Origin: Spongospora subterranea f. sp. subterranea
Lineage: Eukaryota > Endomyxa: Phytomyxea > Phytomyxea > Plasmodiophorida
Length of the DNA: 40,155 nt
Assembly: GCA_049724395.1 (NCBI GenBank)
Contig: JAUGWO010000110.1
Coordinates: 1 to 40,155, forward strand
Direction: 5' to 3'
Shown: one piece after another, positions 1 through 10,623 of the stretch
Position numbering within the stretch: position 1 is the stretch's first letter
How the letters are laid out: each line of letters starts with the position of its first letter
The notes under the pieces: generated by a model
The model's input: only the letters and a program-made list of their open reading frames with translations
Told to the model about the DNA's origin: nothing
Databases searched by the model: none
Program-made: the position numbers and the translations under genes

Positions 1-1347
1 CACAGAGGCTATCATAGTCTTTGACCTGATCCAGGTCCCACTTTATGAGCGGCCAGAGCTTTCGAATCCATCGAATGGAAAAGCTGGGGAAATAGATCCT
101 AATACACAATGTGAAGTTATTGGTGATCACGATTCTCGGCAACCAAATTCTCACCAGAGCCATCAAGCTGGTCTTCCAGATTTATCGTCTTTTGGAGAAA
201 ATTAATTCGGCAATCGAATGCGTAACTTGAACTCGTGCTCGGGTTCCAATCCTAAGAGAAACTTAGCAAACAAAATACAAACTAAACATGAACTGAACGG
301 CTAAGTTTTTCGAGGCAATTTTAAGAAATTCATGGGCGTTTCTGTTAGCGGGCCGGAGATTCTTTCGAAAGTCTTTGCAGGGCAAAATTTCCGAATTATT
401 CGGAATCCGATTCGAATTGTTCAGGCAATCGAGGTTCTGGTCCTCTACTCTCAACTGCTGAGAACCAATGATGATATGGGATGCGTCAATTTTCGAACCC
501 GTGCTCGAATTGCATTCCTAACCACATTTAGCAAACCGAATCACGACCTGAAGATGAACTGAACGGCTGAATTTTCTGAAAAATTTTCACCAAGCTCTTG
601 AGCGTTTTTGTGATCGGGCATGAGATTCTCTCGAAAGTCTTTGGACGGCAAAATTTCCGAATTACTTGGAGGTAGATTCAAATCGAAAACACAGACGATT
701 TTTTTGCCCACTTTTTTCATATATTGCGAATCGATACTGATATGGGATGCGTCGATTTTCGAACCCGTGCTCAAATCCCATTCCTAAGAGCGCATTTAGC
801 AAACCGGATCTCGATCTGAAGATGAACTGAACGAATACAGTAATCGAGGATCTTTCACCAAACTGGGCGACACAATTTTTGTTTGAAAAATCCAAAGCCA
901 ACAAGGTATTGCCTTGCAGAGATTTTGACTCCCTTTTCGTCGAATATTCGAATACTGGAAATTTTGAAACGTGATTTTTGCCAGTGAACCTTGCACAATC
1001 CTGCGACGGCGACATGGCGTCCTGAGAGAGCCAATGCGTTTAAACAATAGGCAATATTTTGGAGCGAATTTTTCTGATCCATACCGAGAAAGTGAAGGAG
1101 GCGATTCTTGGGGCGACATTGGCCTGACAAGAGCCAAGCGGATTGTTCGTACCAGGTTCAGATTCGATTGTCGCAGATCGAGTCGACCCGATCGCCACAA
1201 TCAGTAAACCCAACAAGTTGATGACACACATTGGAGAAATGGCGCAACAGTAGCGCCGTTCGCCAAGTGGCAACGATGAGTGCAGAGTCAAAGATGAGAC
1301 GAACGGCTCGAGGTGTCGTCATTGGATGAGATGAACGGCTCTAGGTG
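1..1347. repeat. Long direct repeat, copy A
   Basis: This block is repeated in the same orientation at 6642-8148; position 1 corresponds to 6642. I judge the identity at well over 80 per cent by eye, with small indels. Copy B has about 70 extra bases near 6860-6928 and more copies of a terminal 32-bp repeat. The left edge is cut by the window, so the true unit may be longer. No convincing protein is encoded; short ORFs on both strands are just the repeat read in different frames. It could be a segmental duplication, a subtelomeric-type repeat or a non-autonomous element. Confidence 0.9.
230..835. repeat. Nested ~266-bp tandem subrepeat inside copy A
   Basis: The anchor gaactgaacg recurs at about 290, 556 and 823, a period near 266 bp. 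Each anchor is preceded by a similar stretch reading like cgaacccgtgctcgaat and tcctaag. The same nesting is seen in copy B at about 7002, 7270 and 7537. So the internal tandem duplication predates the duplication of the whole block. Confidence 0.8.
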
Positions 1348-2039
1348 TCGTACCCAAGGGTTCGAAAGCCGTGATTGTTAATAAGCTCTCTTTAGATGCA
1401 GATGTCCTACGTACTCTCCATCCAACCTAGTCAACTTCCCTGCTGGTTGTTGTCATTTAGTTCTGCCTTTACCAGGTGGTAGACAGCAGTTTTGCGTTTG
1501 AAAGGGAATGCCGCATTGATCGGGAAGAAATGTTGTCAGATTAATTGAAGGGAGAAGAAGTGGTTTCCAATTGTGGCAAATGAAAACGATTTTCTTTGTA
1601 ATTGGTTGGTGCCAGGTTTGTGAAACCCATATCTACTAGACGGCCAAGACAAAGCTTGATGTCAAAGCTCATTCGCCAGACATAATCACCTTCGCTGAAT
1701 GTGCTGCAGTCTGACCGAGGTTGTGATAGTGAGAGGTTGATCCCATGACCCGGCTCACTAAAACCCCCTAACCATTGGGACACGATGGATATTCCCTGTA
1801 TGGAACACCACAATGCCTTGAACCCAAGTCGCATCATCACAACTCGGCTGTCTATATTTCAAGACGTTTGTTCCTCCCATGTTCAAACTGCGCTCTATTG
1901 ACATATGCGATAATGTATTGACATCCAAAAAGAGATAGAAGAGCGAGTATCTGCGCGACTGTCGTGAAGGCGACTAGAGCCAATGGCCAACCGTTATTGT
2001 TGATAAATATCTGCAGTTCCCCTCGAAAGTTTATCGGTG
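1348..2039. other. No recognisable gene
   Basis: This is spacer between the direct repeat and the Copia fossil. A 99-codon minus-strand ORF at 1541-1840 has no motif I recognise. It could be sequence downstream of the RNase H of the adjoining fossil, which reads in the same direction, but I cannot support that. Confidence 0.4.
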
Positions 2040-3240
2040 ATACCCATCGAATTTCGACACCATATAGTACTTGGCCTTAGTCAAAGAACCTTTTGTGGGA
2101 CAGTATCTCAAATCGATGATTTCCTTCACAACTTGTTGCCGTGTGTAGTGGTACTTGATGTCAATGTGCTTTGTCCTGGAATCCGTCGGCAGGTTGCGCG
2201 ATATAGAAAGACGCCCTTGATTGTCACAATAAACTATGGTTGGTTTAGAATCATGATAATTTCGTTCGATCCTTAGTTGTCTTTAGCCAAACTATCTCTC
2301 TAACGGTATTGTACAAGGAGATCTACTCAGCATGGACAGGGAGGTCGCTACTTTCTTTTTGCCGTTTGTTTTTCCAACATATAGGTGAGCCAGCTAGCAT
2401 AATCACGTATCCGTTCGTAGAGCATCGTGTGTCGGTATCTTGTCCCAATCGCTGTCAGAGGACGCGATTGGTCGTGAATTCCCCTTCCGTGAGTAGATGA
2501 GGCCGATTGACAAAGTACTGGATTGGTATAGTAGTACCCTCTTTGCGGCTGTCCAATACAGAGGGCCGGGATTTGATTCATATCTGCAGAGTACACCGAC
2601 AGCTGTTGAGATATCTGGTGTTCTCTTGGCAATGTAGTTCAGAGCACCGACTTGGTCCCAATGTAGCATATCTTGTCGGAGTTGCACCGTACAAGGTTGT
2701 CGCCAAATATGGCCTCTCGAATCGGATATTGATTTGCCTGCTTGTCATCGCTTGTCTCATATGGCTTCGTCATTGGACGTGCATGCTTGCAATGTTCTTG
2801 TTACGGCGATGACTTCCCTGATGTATTTTGTTTGTGTCAGGCTATTAATTGCATTCGCAATACCATCTGAAAAATGTCGCGAGAACTTGTGATATTTTGG
2901 ATATTTCGTCCTTATCATCTCCAGCGAGATCGTCGACGTATATCGCTATCATGGTAACTTGATCGTTGTGACCTCTCTTGTACCATAGACATGGTTCCTT
3001 TTTATAGAAGATTGAGCGTCTTTCTTCTCGCCATAGATTTCACACAATTTTGCCCATACGTCCTTGATGTAGCGGCATGATGTAATTTGCTTGAGAAAGT
3101 CTCATTGTAACTTCTGCGTAAGCGATTCGGTCGTTTCTTATTTCGGCCGTTAAAGTGCCTATGCGGATAAACTGTGTCTCCAGTTTCCTCTTGATAATTT
3201 CCCAGTTCTTACGGTTGAATTCGGGAATGAGGTTCAAACC
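2040..3240 (-). mobile_element. Copia (Ty1) LTR-retrotransposon fossil A, partial
   Basis: Read on the minus strand, this region shows pieces typical of Copia elements. There is a gag-like start near 3237 (FNRKNWEIIKRK). A reverse transcriptase piece with the YVDD catalytic motif lies near 2930-2950. The RT/RNase H connection follows at about 2400-2690 (phrases such as RTPDISTAVGVLCRYESNPG). The RNase H C-terminus with the HIDIKYHY motif is near 2150-2180. Large middle parts (protease, integrase) are absent, so this is an internally deleted, multiply broken fossil. No LTRs were identified. Decay looks older than that of the RNase H copies at the right end of the window, to which it is clearly related in sequence. 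Confidence 0.85.
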
Positions 3241-3276
3241 CGTTGCGTACTGTTGGAGGTTTACTTCTGTCTACAG

Positions 3277-3376
3277 AAGATGAACACTTTAGGTACGTGT
3301 CCAGATGTTCTGCTAGATCTCGTCTTGCGGTCCTTTCAATCGTCGAGAAATCGGGACACGTACAAAGTGTTCATCT
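3277..3376. repeat. Short inverted repeat (about 24-bp arms)
   Basis: The segment aagatgaacacttt followed by gtacgtgtcc near 3277-3302 returns as its reverse complement near 3352-3376, with a loop of about 50 nt. The arms differ by a 2-nt indel. It would form a stable hairpin. No function can be assigned. Confidence 0.7.
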
Positions 3377-3634
3377 TTTGAAGATGCGCAAGAAGGTCGA
3401 AAGCGAACTGAGCTGTAAGTACCTTCAGAGAGTCATAAAGTGTACTCTCTGTGTTGTAAAAAAATGGTGTCGAATGGCGCCAGCGTTGTATCTGTACCTT
3501 AAAAACTGTGCGTCTGGAACGTTCTGGAACGCCAACAATGGGATCTAAACGGAAATCTGCGATTTGAGACGTAACGAGCAGGCGATGAAAGAGCATCACT
3601 GAAGTGGGTGTCACATGGCATCCAAGAAACTGTC

Positions 3635-3780
3635 AAGATATAACCTGATCTGTCATGATATAACTGTCTGATATCTGATCTGTCATGATATAACCTGATC
3701 TGTCATGATATAACCTGATCTGTCATGATATAACCTGATCTGTCATGATATAACCTGATCTGTCATGATATAACCTGATA
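3635..3780. repeat. 20-bp tandem array
   Basis: About seven copies of a 20-bp unit (cctgatctgtcatgatataa) stand head to tail. The last five are nearly perfect and the first ones are irregular. No spacers separate the copies, so this is a minisatellite and not a CRISPR array. Confidence 0.95.
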
Positions 3781-4630
3781 CGTTGCCAATGCGTCTCGCG
3801 AACACAGGGACGAGTATTTTCAGACTATAACCTTTCCATTTCAACATTCAGGTTTTAAGACAATGCGACGATGTTTTGCTCAATTGCCTTTCCGTTTGAT
3901 TATTGTGTTGTCTGAGGTGTCATTTTTGTTCATGCTCAATTTTCTAGCTCATGTATTAACTGTCGGGTTTGTTATTGTTATTTCCCTGGGATTGGTGGAT
4001 ATGGTGATGTTATTTGGTTAGTAACCCGGTCCAGGTAATACAAATAGGAACGAAGTGACAGTATTTGTATTCCAAACTGTATTCGCCATTTCCCTCACGT
4101 CCCACGATTACTACTCCAGATTCGTCGGACCGCCGGTTCAAAAAGTGCCCGTCTTGATCTGATCCATGGGTTTGATAAACTTCTTCATGTCGTAAATTGC
4201 CATTGACACCTGTTTCATGATTTTGGGAAGAATGTTCAACCCATATCTGTATATCTGTAGTTTCTTCTTATGTGTCTGACCCATTATGTTGATGTTGACA
4301 AAATGAATACAAAACTGCAATTGTGAGCTCATCGAACAGTGGAGTCCACGGTCGGTCCTGTTCCATTTTTTGTCGTATGCATTGAAGTTATGAATAAATT
4401 TTTTTGTTTGCCGATGATCCAGCGTAGATCTGCAATTTCATTGACATTGTTCTTCCCTGCTGTGGGTCTCTGACAGATTCACATTGGTACGTGTAGTAGT
4501 TGTTCTGTCATGTCTGGTTTGCTCCTGGTGTTCTGATCGGTTCTAATGCCCAATTACCAACATCAATGACATTTTGGAATATGTCCATCTTAGACTTCTT
4601 GTTGATTTACAAGTCGGTGTCATCGTGGTG
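3781..4630. other. No supportable gene
   Basis: T-rich spacer with only short ORFs, the longest about 64 codons on the minus strand at 4138-4332. I see no domain, splice-consistent reading frame or RNA gene here. Confidence 0.4.
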
Positions 4631-4639
4631 CTTTGCAAG

Positions 4640-5360
4640 GTGCACCAGTTATATTCCTTGAAGACGCCCTAGTCGTTCATAACATACTTTACGCATTGGA
4701 TCAAAGTGTCCTCTTGCCGACGATTCTTTCTAATCTATACGATCAAGAATTCCAAAGCACTCATCGATCATTTTGGAAACCACCTCGGACGATCACGAGT
4801 TGTTCTCTGCTGATGTCAGTAGTCTCTATACTAGGTAATATGAATAACTTAACCTACTCTATGAAGTTAACCAGAATACTACTAGAAACCCCATCCACGT
4901 AAACAATAACTACTCTTGCTATGGTCCAAACATTGACAGACAGAAAGACGGTATTCGATGGGAACAAACATTGCCTTAGTCTGCGCTAACCTCTACCTAG
5001 ACCTTCGACAAACACTTCGCCCCACAATGTCTCCACTACTATCGCTACATGGACGATACGCTAAGTGTAAAACATTTTACGCTTATCCAAGTACACGATT
5101 TCGAACCCCGAAGAAAACTCACAAATGGTCTGAGTCGGTTGTTCTTTAAACGGGATGGGATCGTTTGGCCTTCTGAACTCACCATTATATCTGATGGTAT
5201 CCCACTCCAACCAATCATTGGACCCAAATAAATCGACATCAATCGAGACCGACCGACTGAGGGAGATGAGGACTCCATATATGTATCTTCGGCCAATGTT
5301 CCCCATAAAATCCAACGATTTGAGCGGAAAACAGTCGAGATGATTGAAACAGATCAAGCC
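4640..5360 (+). mobile_element. Penelope-like (or related non-LTR) reverse transcriptase relic
   Basis: Three reverse transcriptase core motifs occur in order on the plus strand. A motif-A-like SADVSSLYT is near 4805. A motif-B-like MGTNIALVCANLYL is at about 4958. A motif-C YRYMDDTLSV is at about 5040-5070. Motif A of this type together with an MGT..A..ANL motif B is typical of Penelope-like elements and relatives, not of Copia or Gypsy. The three motifs are not in one open frame, so the copy is decayed. No endonuclease domain or terminal repeats were seen. Confidence 0.6.
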
Positions 5361-5420
5361 TGTGGAGTAAACCCTAAACCCATCAGGTTTATTTATGAAC
5401 TCATCTAATTTGTTGAGTCT

Positions 5421-6529
5421 TTAGAATGTCAACTCTGATCTAACGTTGTGATGATGTAGATCATATTGACAAATATCAGGTCCCTTTCGTCCTGGTCCAG
5501 GACAGCATTTGTGCCTGAACGAGGTGTACGATATTGATTCTCCCCATCTCCGAACAAATTCCGAAATGTTTCCAGCGCAGTGACGATAAAAACAATTGCA
5601 GACAGGACGAAGGCACTTGCTGATAAAACAGGTCAATTCCGGATTGACCGGTCTCGTTGACTTTGTTTTCGCAATCAAGAACTGCTCATACTCTTCGAGA
5701 ATTTCGGAAAACCGTTTGAGGAGGTCTCGGGATTTTTGGCGGCGGGGAATAAGTCTTGCTGGAATATCAAATGGGCTCTCGTCCGATTGGCAAGGATGGA
5801 CCTCCGAGCCGTGACATTTACCTGTGCTGAATCGTGCATGCTGCAATTGACGGCCCCATTTTCCAATCCATGTATTTGTATCTTGGCCACAGTGATGAAC
5901 CCAACATCCCCACATGGCTCTCGCAGCCCGGTAATAAAAATTTCGAAAACAATTGTGAAACACAGGGCCATTGGATTGGTATTTCTGGATGAAATTTTTA
6001 CACAGATTGAGTTTTTCAATCGAGTCTTTTGACTTCAAAACAGCACCATAAATCGCTTCGAGATCCATTGAATTGGACTTGTATCTAAAAGCACAAACGT
6101 TCAACTATTTCTGTCAAAAACAGCGAATGAAAACCTTTCGTCAGGGTTTGGGACATTTCTTCTCCAGTGTGAATGATATGATCCATGACCGTGACAGCGC
6201 TTTTGTTCAAAATTACGGTGCTCAAAACAAGGGCCCCATCGATTCTGGAACAGGTGAATGTCTTTGCCGCAACAAATTATCAAACATTGAAGGACGGGTA
6301 TGCACGTGAGCTTAAGATACGAAAGCACCTCAGGACTCATATTGCCGAGCGACACGCTGGACGAAACCAGTGTCAAAACAAAATTTGATATTAGTATCAG
6401 TTTTTGCAGGGTGCTGGTTGCTTTTTCGATTAACCTACGCTGAGGAACATCGATGTTATATTGCCCGACCACAGCTGTGTTATCCGGCGCCGACTTTATC
6501 GACCAAAAGTAGTTCCGACATGTCGACAT
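5421..6529 (-). CDS. Unrecognised protein with three Cys/Trp-rich modules
   Basis: Two exons are proposed: 6529-6135 and 6084-5421, with a 50-nt GT-AG intron (6134-6085) that keeps the frame. They give 352 residues. The frame stays open upstream to 6649, so the first ATG (6529) may not be the true start. The protein carries three copies of a module, roughly 105-110 residues apart. Each copy aligns without gaps over 33 positions: C82, C87, D90, W98, G99, F107, C112, G114 in copy 1; C192, C197, D200, W208, G209, F217, C222, G224 in copy 2; C296, C301, N304, W312, G313, F321, C326, G328 in copy 3. The residue before the second Cys is Cys or His, and a helix-like charged segment precedes each copy. 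Copies 2 and 3 add a later C-Q-x-D. I do not recognise the family. Conserved Cys/His could bind metal or form disulphides. Alignment of copies across the splice junction supports the gene model. Confidence 0.65.
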
Positions 6530-6641
6530 TGTCGTGAAGCTGGACCTCTGCTGGATTCGGCTGCTTTCCCTAAACAGACGACCACGATTGTGATCATCAA
6601 ATCCCAAACAGAGCGGGCCACAACAGTTCTGACCAGGAACA

Positions 6642-8148
6642 CACAGAGGCTATCATAGTCTTTGACCTGATCCAGGTCCCACTTTATGAGCGGCCAGAGC
6701 TTATCGAATCCATCGAATGTAAAAGCTGGGGAAATAGATCCTAGTACACAATGTGAAGTTATTGGTGATCACGATTCTCAGCAATCAAATTCTCACCAGA
6801 GACATCAAGCTGGTCTTCCAGATTTATCGTCTTTTGGAGAAAATTAATTCGGCAATCGGATTTTTTGCCGTTGGCGCGTGGAATCGATTTTTGACCATGA
6901 TTACTTTGACCATGATTACTGATACGCCATGCATAACTTGAACTCGTGCTCGGGTTCCAATCCTAAGACAAACTCAGCAAACAGAACCACAGTTTGAACA
7001 TGAACTGAACGGCTAAATTTTTGGAGGCAATCTCAAGAAACTCATGGGCGTTTCTGTTAGCGGGCACGAGATGTTTTCGAAAGCCTTTGCAGGGCAAAAT
7101 TTCCGAATTATTCGGAATTCCATTCGAATTGTTCAGGAAATCGAGGTTATGGTCCTCTACTCTCACCTGCTGAGAACCGATGATGATATGGGATGCGTCA
7201 ATTGTCGAACCCGTGCTCGAATTCCATTCCTAAAAACACATTTATCAAACCGAATCACGATCTGAAGACGAACTGAACGGCTGAATTGGTCGAAAAACTT
7301 TCACCAAGCTCTTGAGCATTTATGTGATCGGGCATGAGATTCTCTCGAAAGTCTTTGGACGGCAACAATTCTGAATCAATTGGAGGTAGATTCAAATCGA
7401 AAACACAAACGATTTTTTCGCCCACTTGTCTCAAATCTTGGGAATCGATACTGATATGGGATGCCTCAATTTTCGAACCCGTGCTCGAATCCCATTCCTA
7501 AGAACGCATTTAGAAAACCGAATCACGGTCTGAAGATGAACTGAACGAATACATTAATCGAGGATCTTTCACCACTCTGGGCGACACCTTTTTTGTTTGA
7601 TAAATCCAACACCAACAAGGAATTCCCTTGCGGAGATTTTAACTCACTTGTCGTCGAATATTCGAATACTGGAATGTTTGAAACGTGCTTTTCGCCATTG
7701 AACATTGCACAATCCTGCGACGTCGACGTGGCGGACTGAAAGAATTAATACTTTCAAACAACTAGGCAATATTTTGGAGCGACGTTCCCTGATCAATACC
7801 GAGAAAGTGGAGGAGGCGATTCTTGGGGCGATATTGACCTGACAAGAGCGAAGCGGATTGTCATTACCAGGTTCAGATTCGATTATCGCAGATCGAATCG
7901 ACCCGATCGCCACAAACAGCAATCCGAACAAGTTGCGGGCATGCATTGGAGAAATGGCGCAACAGTAGCGCCGTTTACGCCGTTCGCCAAGTGGCAACGA
8001 TGAGTTCAGAGTCAAAGATTAGACGAACGGCTCTTGATGTCGTCACTGGATGAGACGAACGGCTCTTCATGTCGTCATTGGATGAGACGAACGGCTCTTG
8101 ATGTCGTCATTGGATGAGACGAACGGGTCTTGTTGTCGTCATTGGATG
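6642..8148. repeat. Long direct repeat, copy B
   Basis: This is the second copy of the block at 1-1347, in the same orientation. It contains an extra segment near 6860-6928 with an internal 15-bp tandem duplication (tttgaccatgattac twice). It ends in an enlarged set of 32-bp repeats. The Cys/Trp module gene lies directly to its left and a Copia fragment abuts its right end. Confidence 0.9.
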
Positions 8149-8150
8149 AA
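8014..8150. repeat. 32-bp tandem array at the end of copy B
   Basis: About four copies of a 32-bp unit containing gatgagacgaacggctctt and tgtcgtcattg stand in tandem. Copy A has under two copies (about 1290-1347). Copy-number change in this array accounts for part of the length difference between the two large repeats. Confidence 0.9.
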
Positions 8151-8570
8151 AACGAACGTATTTTCTTCGGTGGAAAATGGACCTAAGGTCAAGTCGGTAT
8201 GCTGTATCCAAAAATCGAACAACCTTCATCAACTCCATGACGTTGTTATTCAGGCGCTGTTTGCGTCTTCTCAGCCGAAGGTAAACATTGTTAGATGGCA
8301 TGAACGGCTTAATCACGAGAATTATGAAGCCTTGAAAGGCCTCAACAAGAAAGGAATGATTAATGTCGCCAATACGAACATCCCTGAATGGGTCTCTAAC
8401 GAATGCGCTTTGAGATAGATGACCCGGGGGCGATTCCCAAAGCGAAATCAAAGGTGTTTGGCCACTAAAGTGCTGCAAAGAGTATATTCAGACGTCTGCG
8501 GCCCATTTCCGGTGACTGCTTTTGCTCAAAGTCCAAGTATTATTGAACTGGAGATCCATGAATGTGGCTG
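8151..8570 (+). mobile_element. Copia fossil fragment (GAG-pre-integrase and start of integrase)
   Basis: The plus strand encodes the GAG-pre-integrase signature, with phrases such as WHERLNHENYEALKGL and a GMINV segment near 8300-8370. It is followed by the integrase opening (VYSDVCGPFPV) near 8480-8515. This is a piece only: no reverse transcriptase follows and no LTR was found. It is broken. It joins directly onto the 32-bp array of the direct repeat. Confidence 0.8.
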
Positions 8571-9570
8571 AAGCACCGGTGTCCAAACGAATCGAGGCGG
8601 TCTGCCGAAGAGGTTCATTTCTTTGGGCAACGTGTGGAGTCGAAACGACGGAGACAGATTAGGTGCTGTTTTATTACTCGGCAAACAGTTGCAACTCTAT
8701 GCAGACATTATGCCCAGAATTTGTGCCGGACCGATACTATACTAGTAATTGCAGTATTTTCCCCTAAAATGCAGGACGTAAATAACTGTTTTTAAATTCA
8801 ATTGAACTTCGTTCACAAACCACGTGGTCAGAGTCTCTTTGTTGGTTCGAAAATTTGATTGTGGCAAGTTTCACAAAAATTTCTTGTAGTTTCTTTGACG
8901 ACTCGTCGAAAGCTAGGGAGAGGGGTGGTTTTGGCCAGATGACAATGACGTCATTCCACCATCAAGTTACAGTATGTTCTTGGGACGGTCGTCACGTCCG
9001 ATGTATTGCTCATTGGACGTCAGCTTCACTGGATGAAGTACCACGCTTTCACTTCGAAGTATTCAACGTCGAACGCATTGATCAAACGAATTAATTATAA
9101 AGATAAACCAAGAAGTAGTGCACTGCGGTTCCAAAGAACCACTCCGGATTGCGGAAACCCATTCTCAGTACCATAGGGACTACACCATTAACATTGCAGA
9201 CTTCAACATGGATATACACTCAAGTTCATGTAAGAAAATTTGTTTTCTGAAAATCCCCAGCCAATCCCCATTTCGATTTTACCCTAACTTTTAGATTTTT
9301 TTGCTCTTTTTCGCAAGTCAGTATTTGCCCATACACAGTAAATATTTACTGTTGGCCAGGAAGCATGCCTGCGAGAAGAATACATTTGGATGGTCAGTGT
9401 CAGTCCGAGTTGAATTCAGTTTTTCCGTCAAATTCCGTGGGGTTGAACGACCAATTTCTGGCCTTTATTGAGTCAATTTATTGGGAACTTGAATTATTAA
9501 CAAGGACACCTAATAAAACTATTTTCGGACAGCTGTTCTGACCCTCTACCCCTCAGATCGTTATTCATTA
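8571..9570. other. No recognisable gene
   Basis: About 1 kb with only short, unrelated ORFs, at most about 79 codons on the plus strand at 8855-9094. I see no motif, repeat or splice-consistent frame. Confidence 0.4.
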
Positions 9571-9609
9571 ATTTCGCGATGGATTCGGTACTGGATGTGA
9601 CGACGGATT

Positions 9610-9795
9610 TTGCCAAATGCTCAACAGAGTGCTGCTGTGATTGCAACACCTGCATCACAATTGCATCGTGGCAGGGTCGGGCGAGACCTCGCGGTTGCAC
9701 TGCTGCTCGATCTAACAGAGTCGGTCGCAACTGCTCTGCTGCGAAAGGCTGGAAAGTTTGCACAGAGTCGTGTTCGCATACTGGGGATCACTTGA
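9610..9795 (+). pseudogene. Short fragment resembling a NorD/CobT-type von Willebrand A domain
   Basis: A 61-codon open stretch (first codon TTG) contains RGRVGRDLAVALLLDLTES. This looks like the start of the von Willebrand A domain in bacterial NorD/CobT-type proteins, where a basic segment leads into DLAVLLLLDLSES and its metal-site D-x-S-x-S. Here the site would be D-x-T-x-S. Nothing else of such a protein is visible on either side. The similarity is short and judged from memory, so chance is quite possible. If real, it is a remnant of a transferred gene. Confidence 0.2.
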
Positions 9796-9948
9796 AGTAG
9801 GATTCGTACGTCGTTAGATTAGTTCTTGAACACGTTCACGAACGCCGTTCATTTTCGGTTTCCTCGTCGGCGCGTTCGCATATGAAAGGCCATGCGACAC
9901 GAGGTCCCAAAGGACGACGGTCGTCGGATGGTTTGAGAAAAAAATCAA

Positions 9949-10203
9949 CGCGTGTTCCCCAATGTATAAATCTCCTGTCGCGTTCCGTTCGTAATTTATA
10001 CTTTTCCCACAGCGCGACGGCTTGCTGTTGTGCATGCGGTCTTATCAACTTGGCACGATTTTCATGACCAGATGAAGAAGATCGCCGGATATGGCGACTC
10101 CAAGTTGATAAGACCGCATTCACAACAGCAAGCCGTCGCGCTGTGGAAAAGGATAAATTACGAATGGAACGCGACAGGAGATTTATGCATTGCGGAACAC
10201 GCG
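9949..10203. repeat. Hairpin-forming inverted duplication (about 105-bp arms)
   Basis: Arms at about 9949-10053 and 10100-10203 are reverse complements with a loop of about 46 nt. They differ by several substitutions and at least one indel (for example gtgcatgcgg versus gtgaatgcgg). So the duplication is not brand new. No coding function is evident in the arms. Confidence 0.9.
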
Positions 10204-10623
10204 CGTACATCGCGATTATTCATAAATTGCTGCGCGACCATTCTGGTAATACTGATCTCCTTTGCCATAACTTATTACACCCTGAAGATTAATGTTCAGC
10301 ATTTGTTGAACATGACCCGTCTACAGTCTGAAATTGATTTCATTCGAGTTGACTTTCAAAACACCTCAGCCGGGTTGTCTCTGCCATCGTGCGTAGAACA
10401 GTGCCTAGTGATAAATGCCATCAATATTGAAATACGACACTATACATTTGGCGATTGTTTACCAGGTGAGTTCCAGTTTTCTCGAATATCTTCACTGGAG
10501 TTTAAACGAAGGGATACGACACGACGCGTCATGGCCACATTCTTTGATGATGGGCGAAACGTTGACATTTTTTATGAATCACATCAACGATTTTATTCGC
10601 CTCAAACGGCTCCCACAAGGTGA
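10030..10623 (+). other. Hypothetical 197-codon ORF with one membrane segment
   Basis: The frame starts inside the hairpin at 9949-10203 and runs into the region where a transposase N-terminus is read in another frame. A hydrophobic stretch near residues 63-86 (LFINCCATILVILISFAI) could span a membrane. No family is recognised. Overlap with both neighbours makes a real protein doubtful. Confidence 0.2.

Noticed and set aside
1-8148. Direct repeats as LTRs of one 8-kb element
   Set aside because: The interior has mixed strands and unrelated element types plus a spliced gene; no TG...CA borders, primer-binding site or purine tract was found at the repeat edges.
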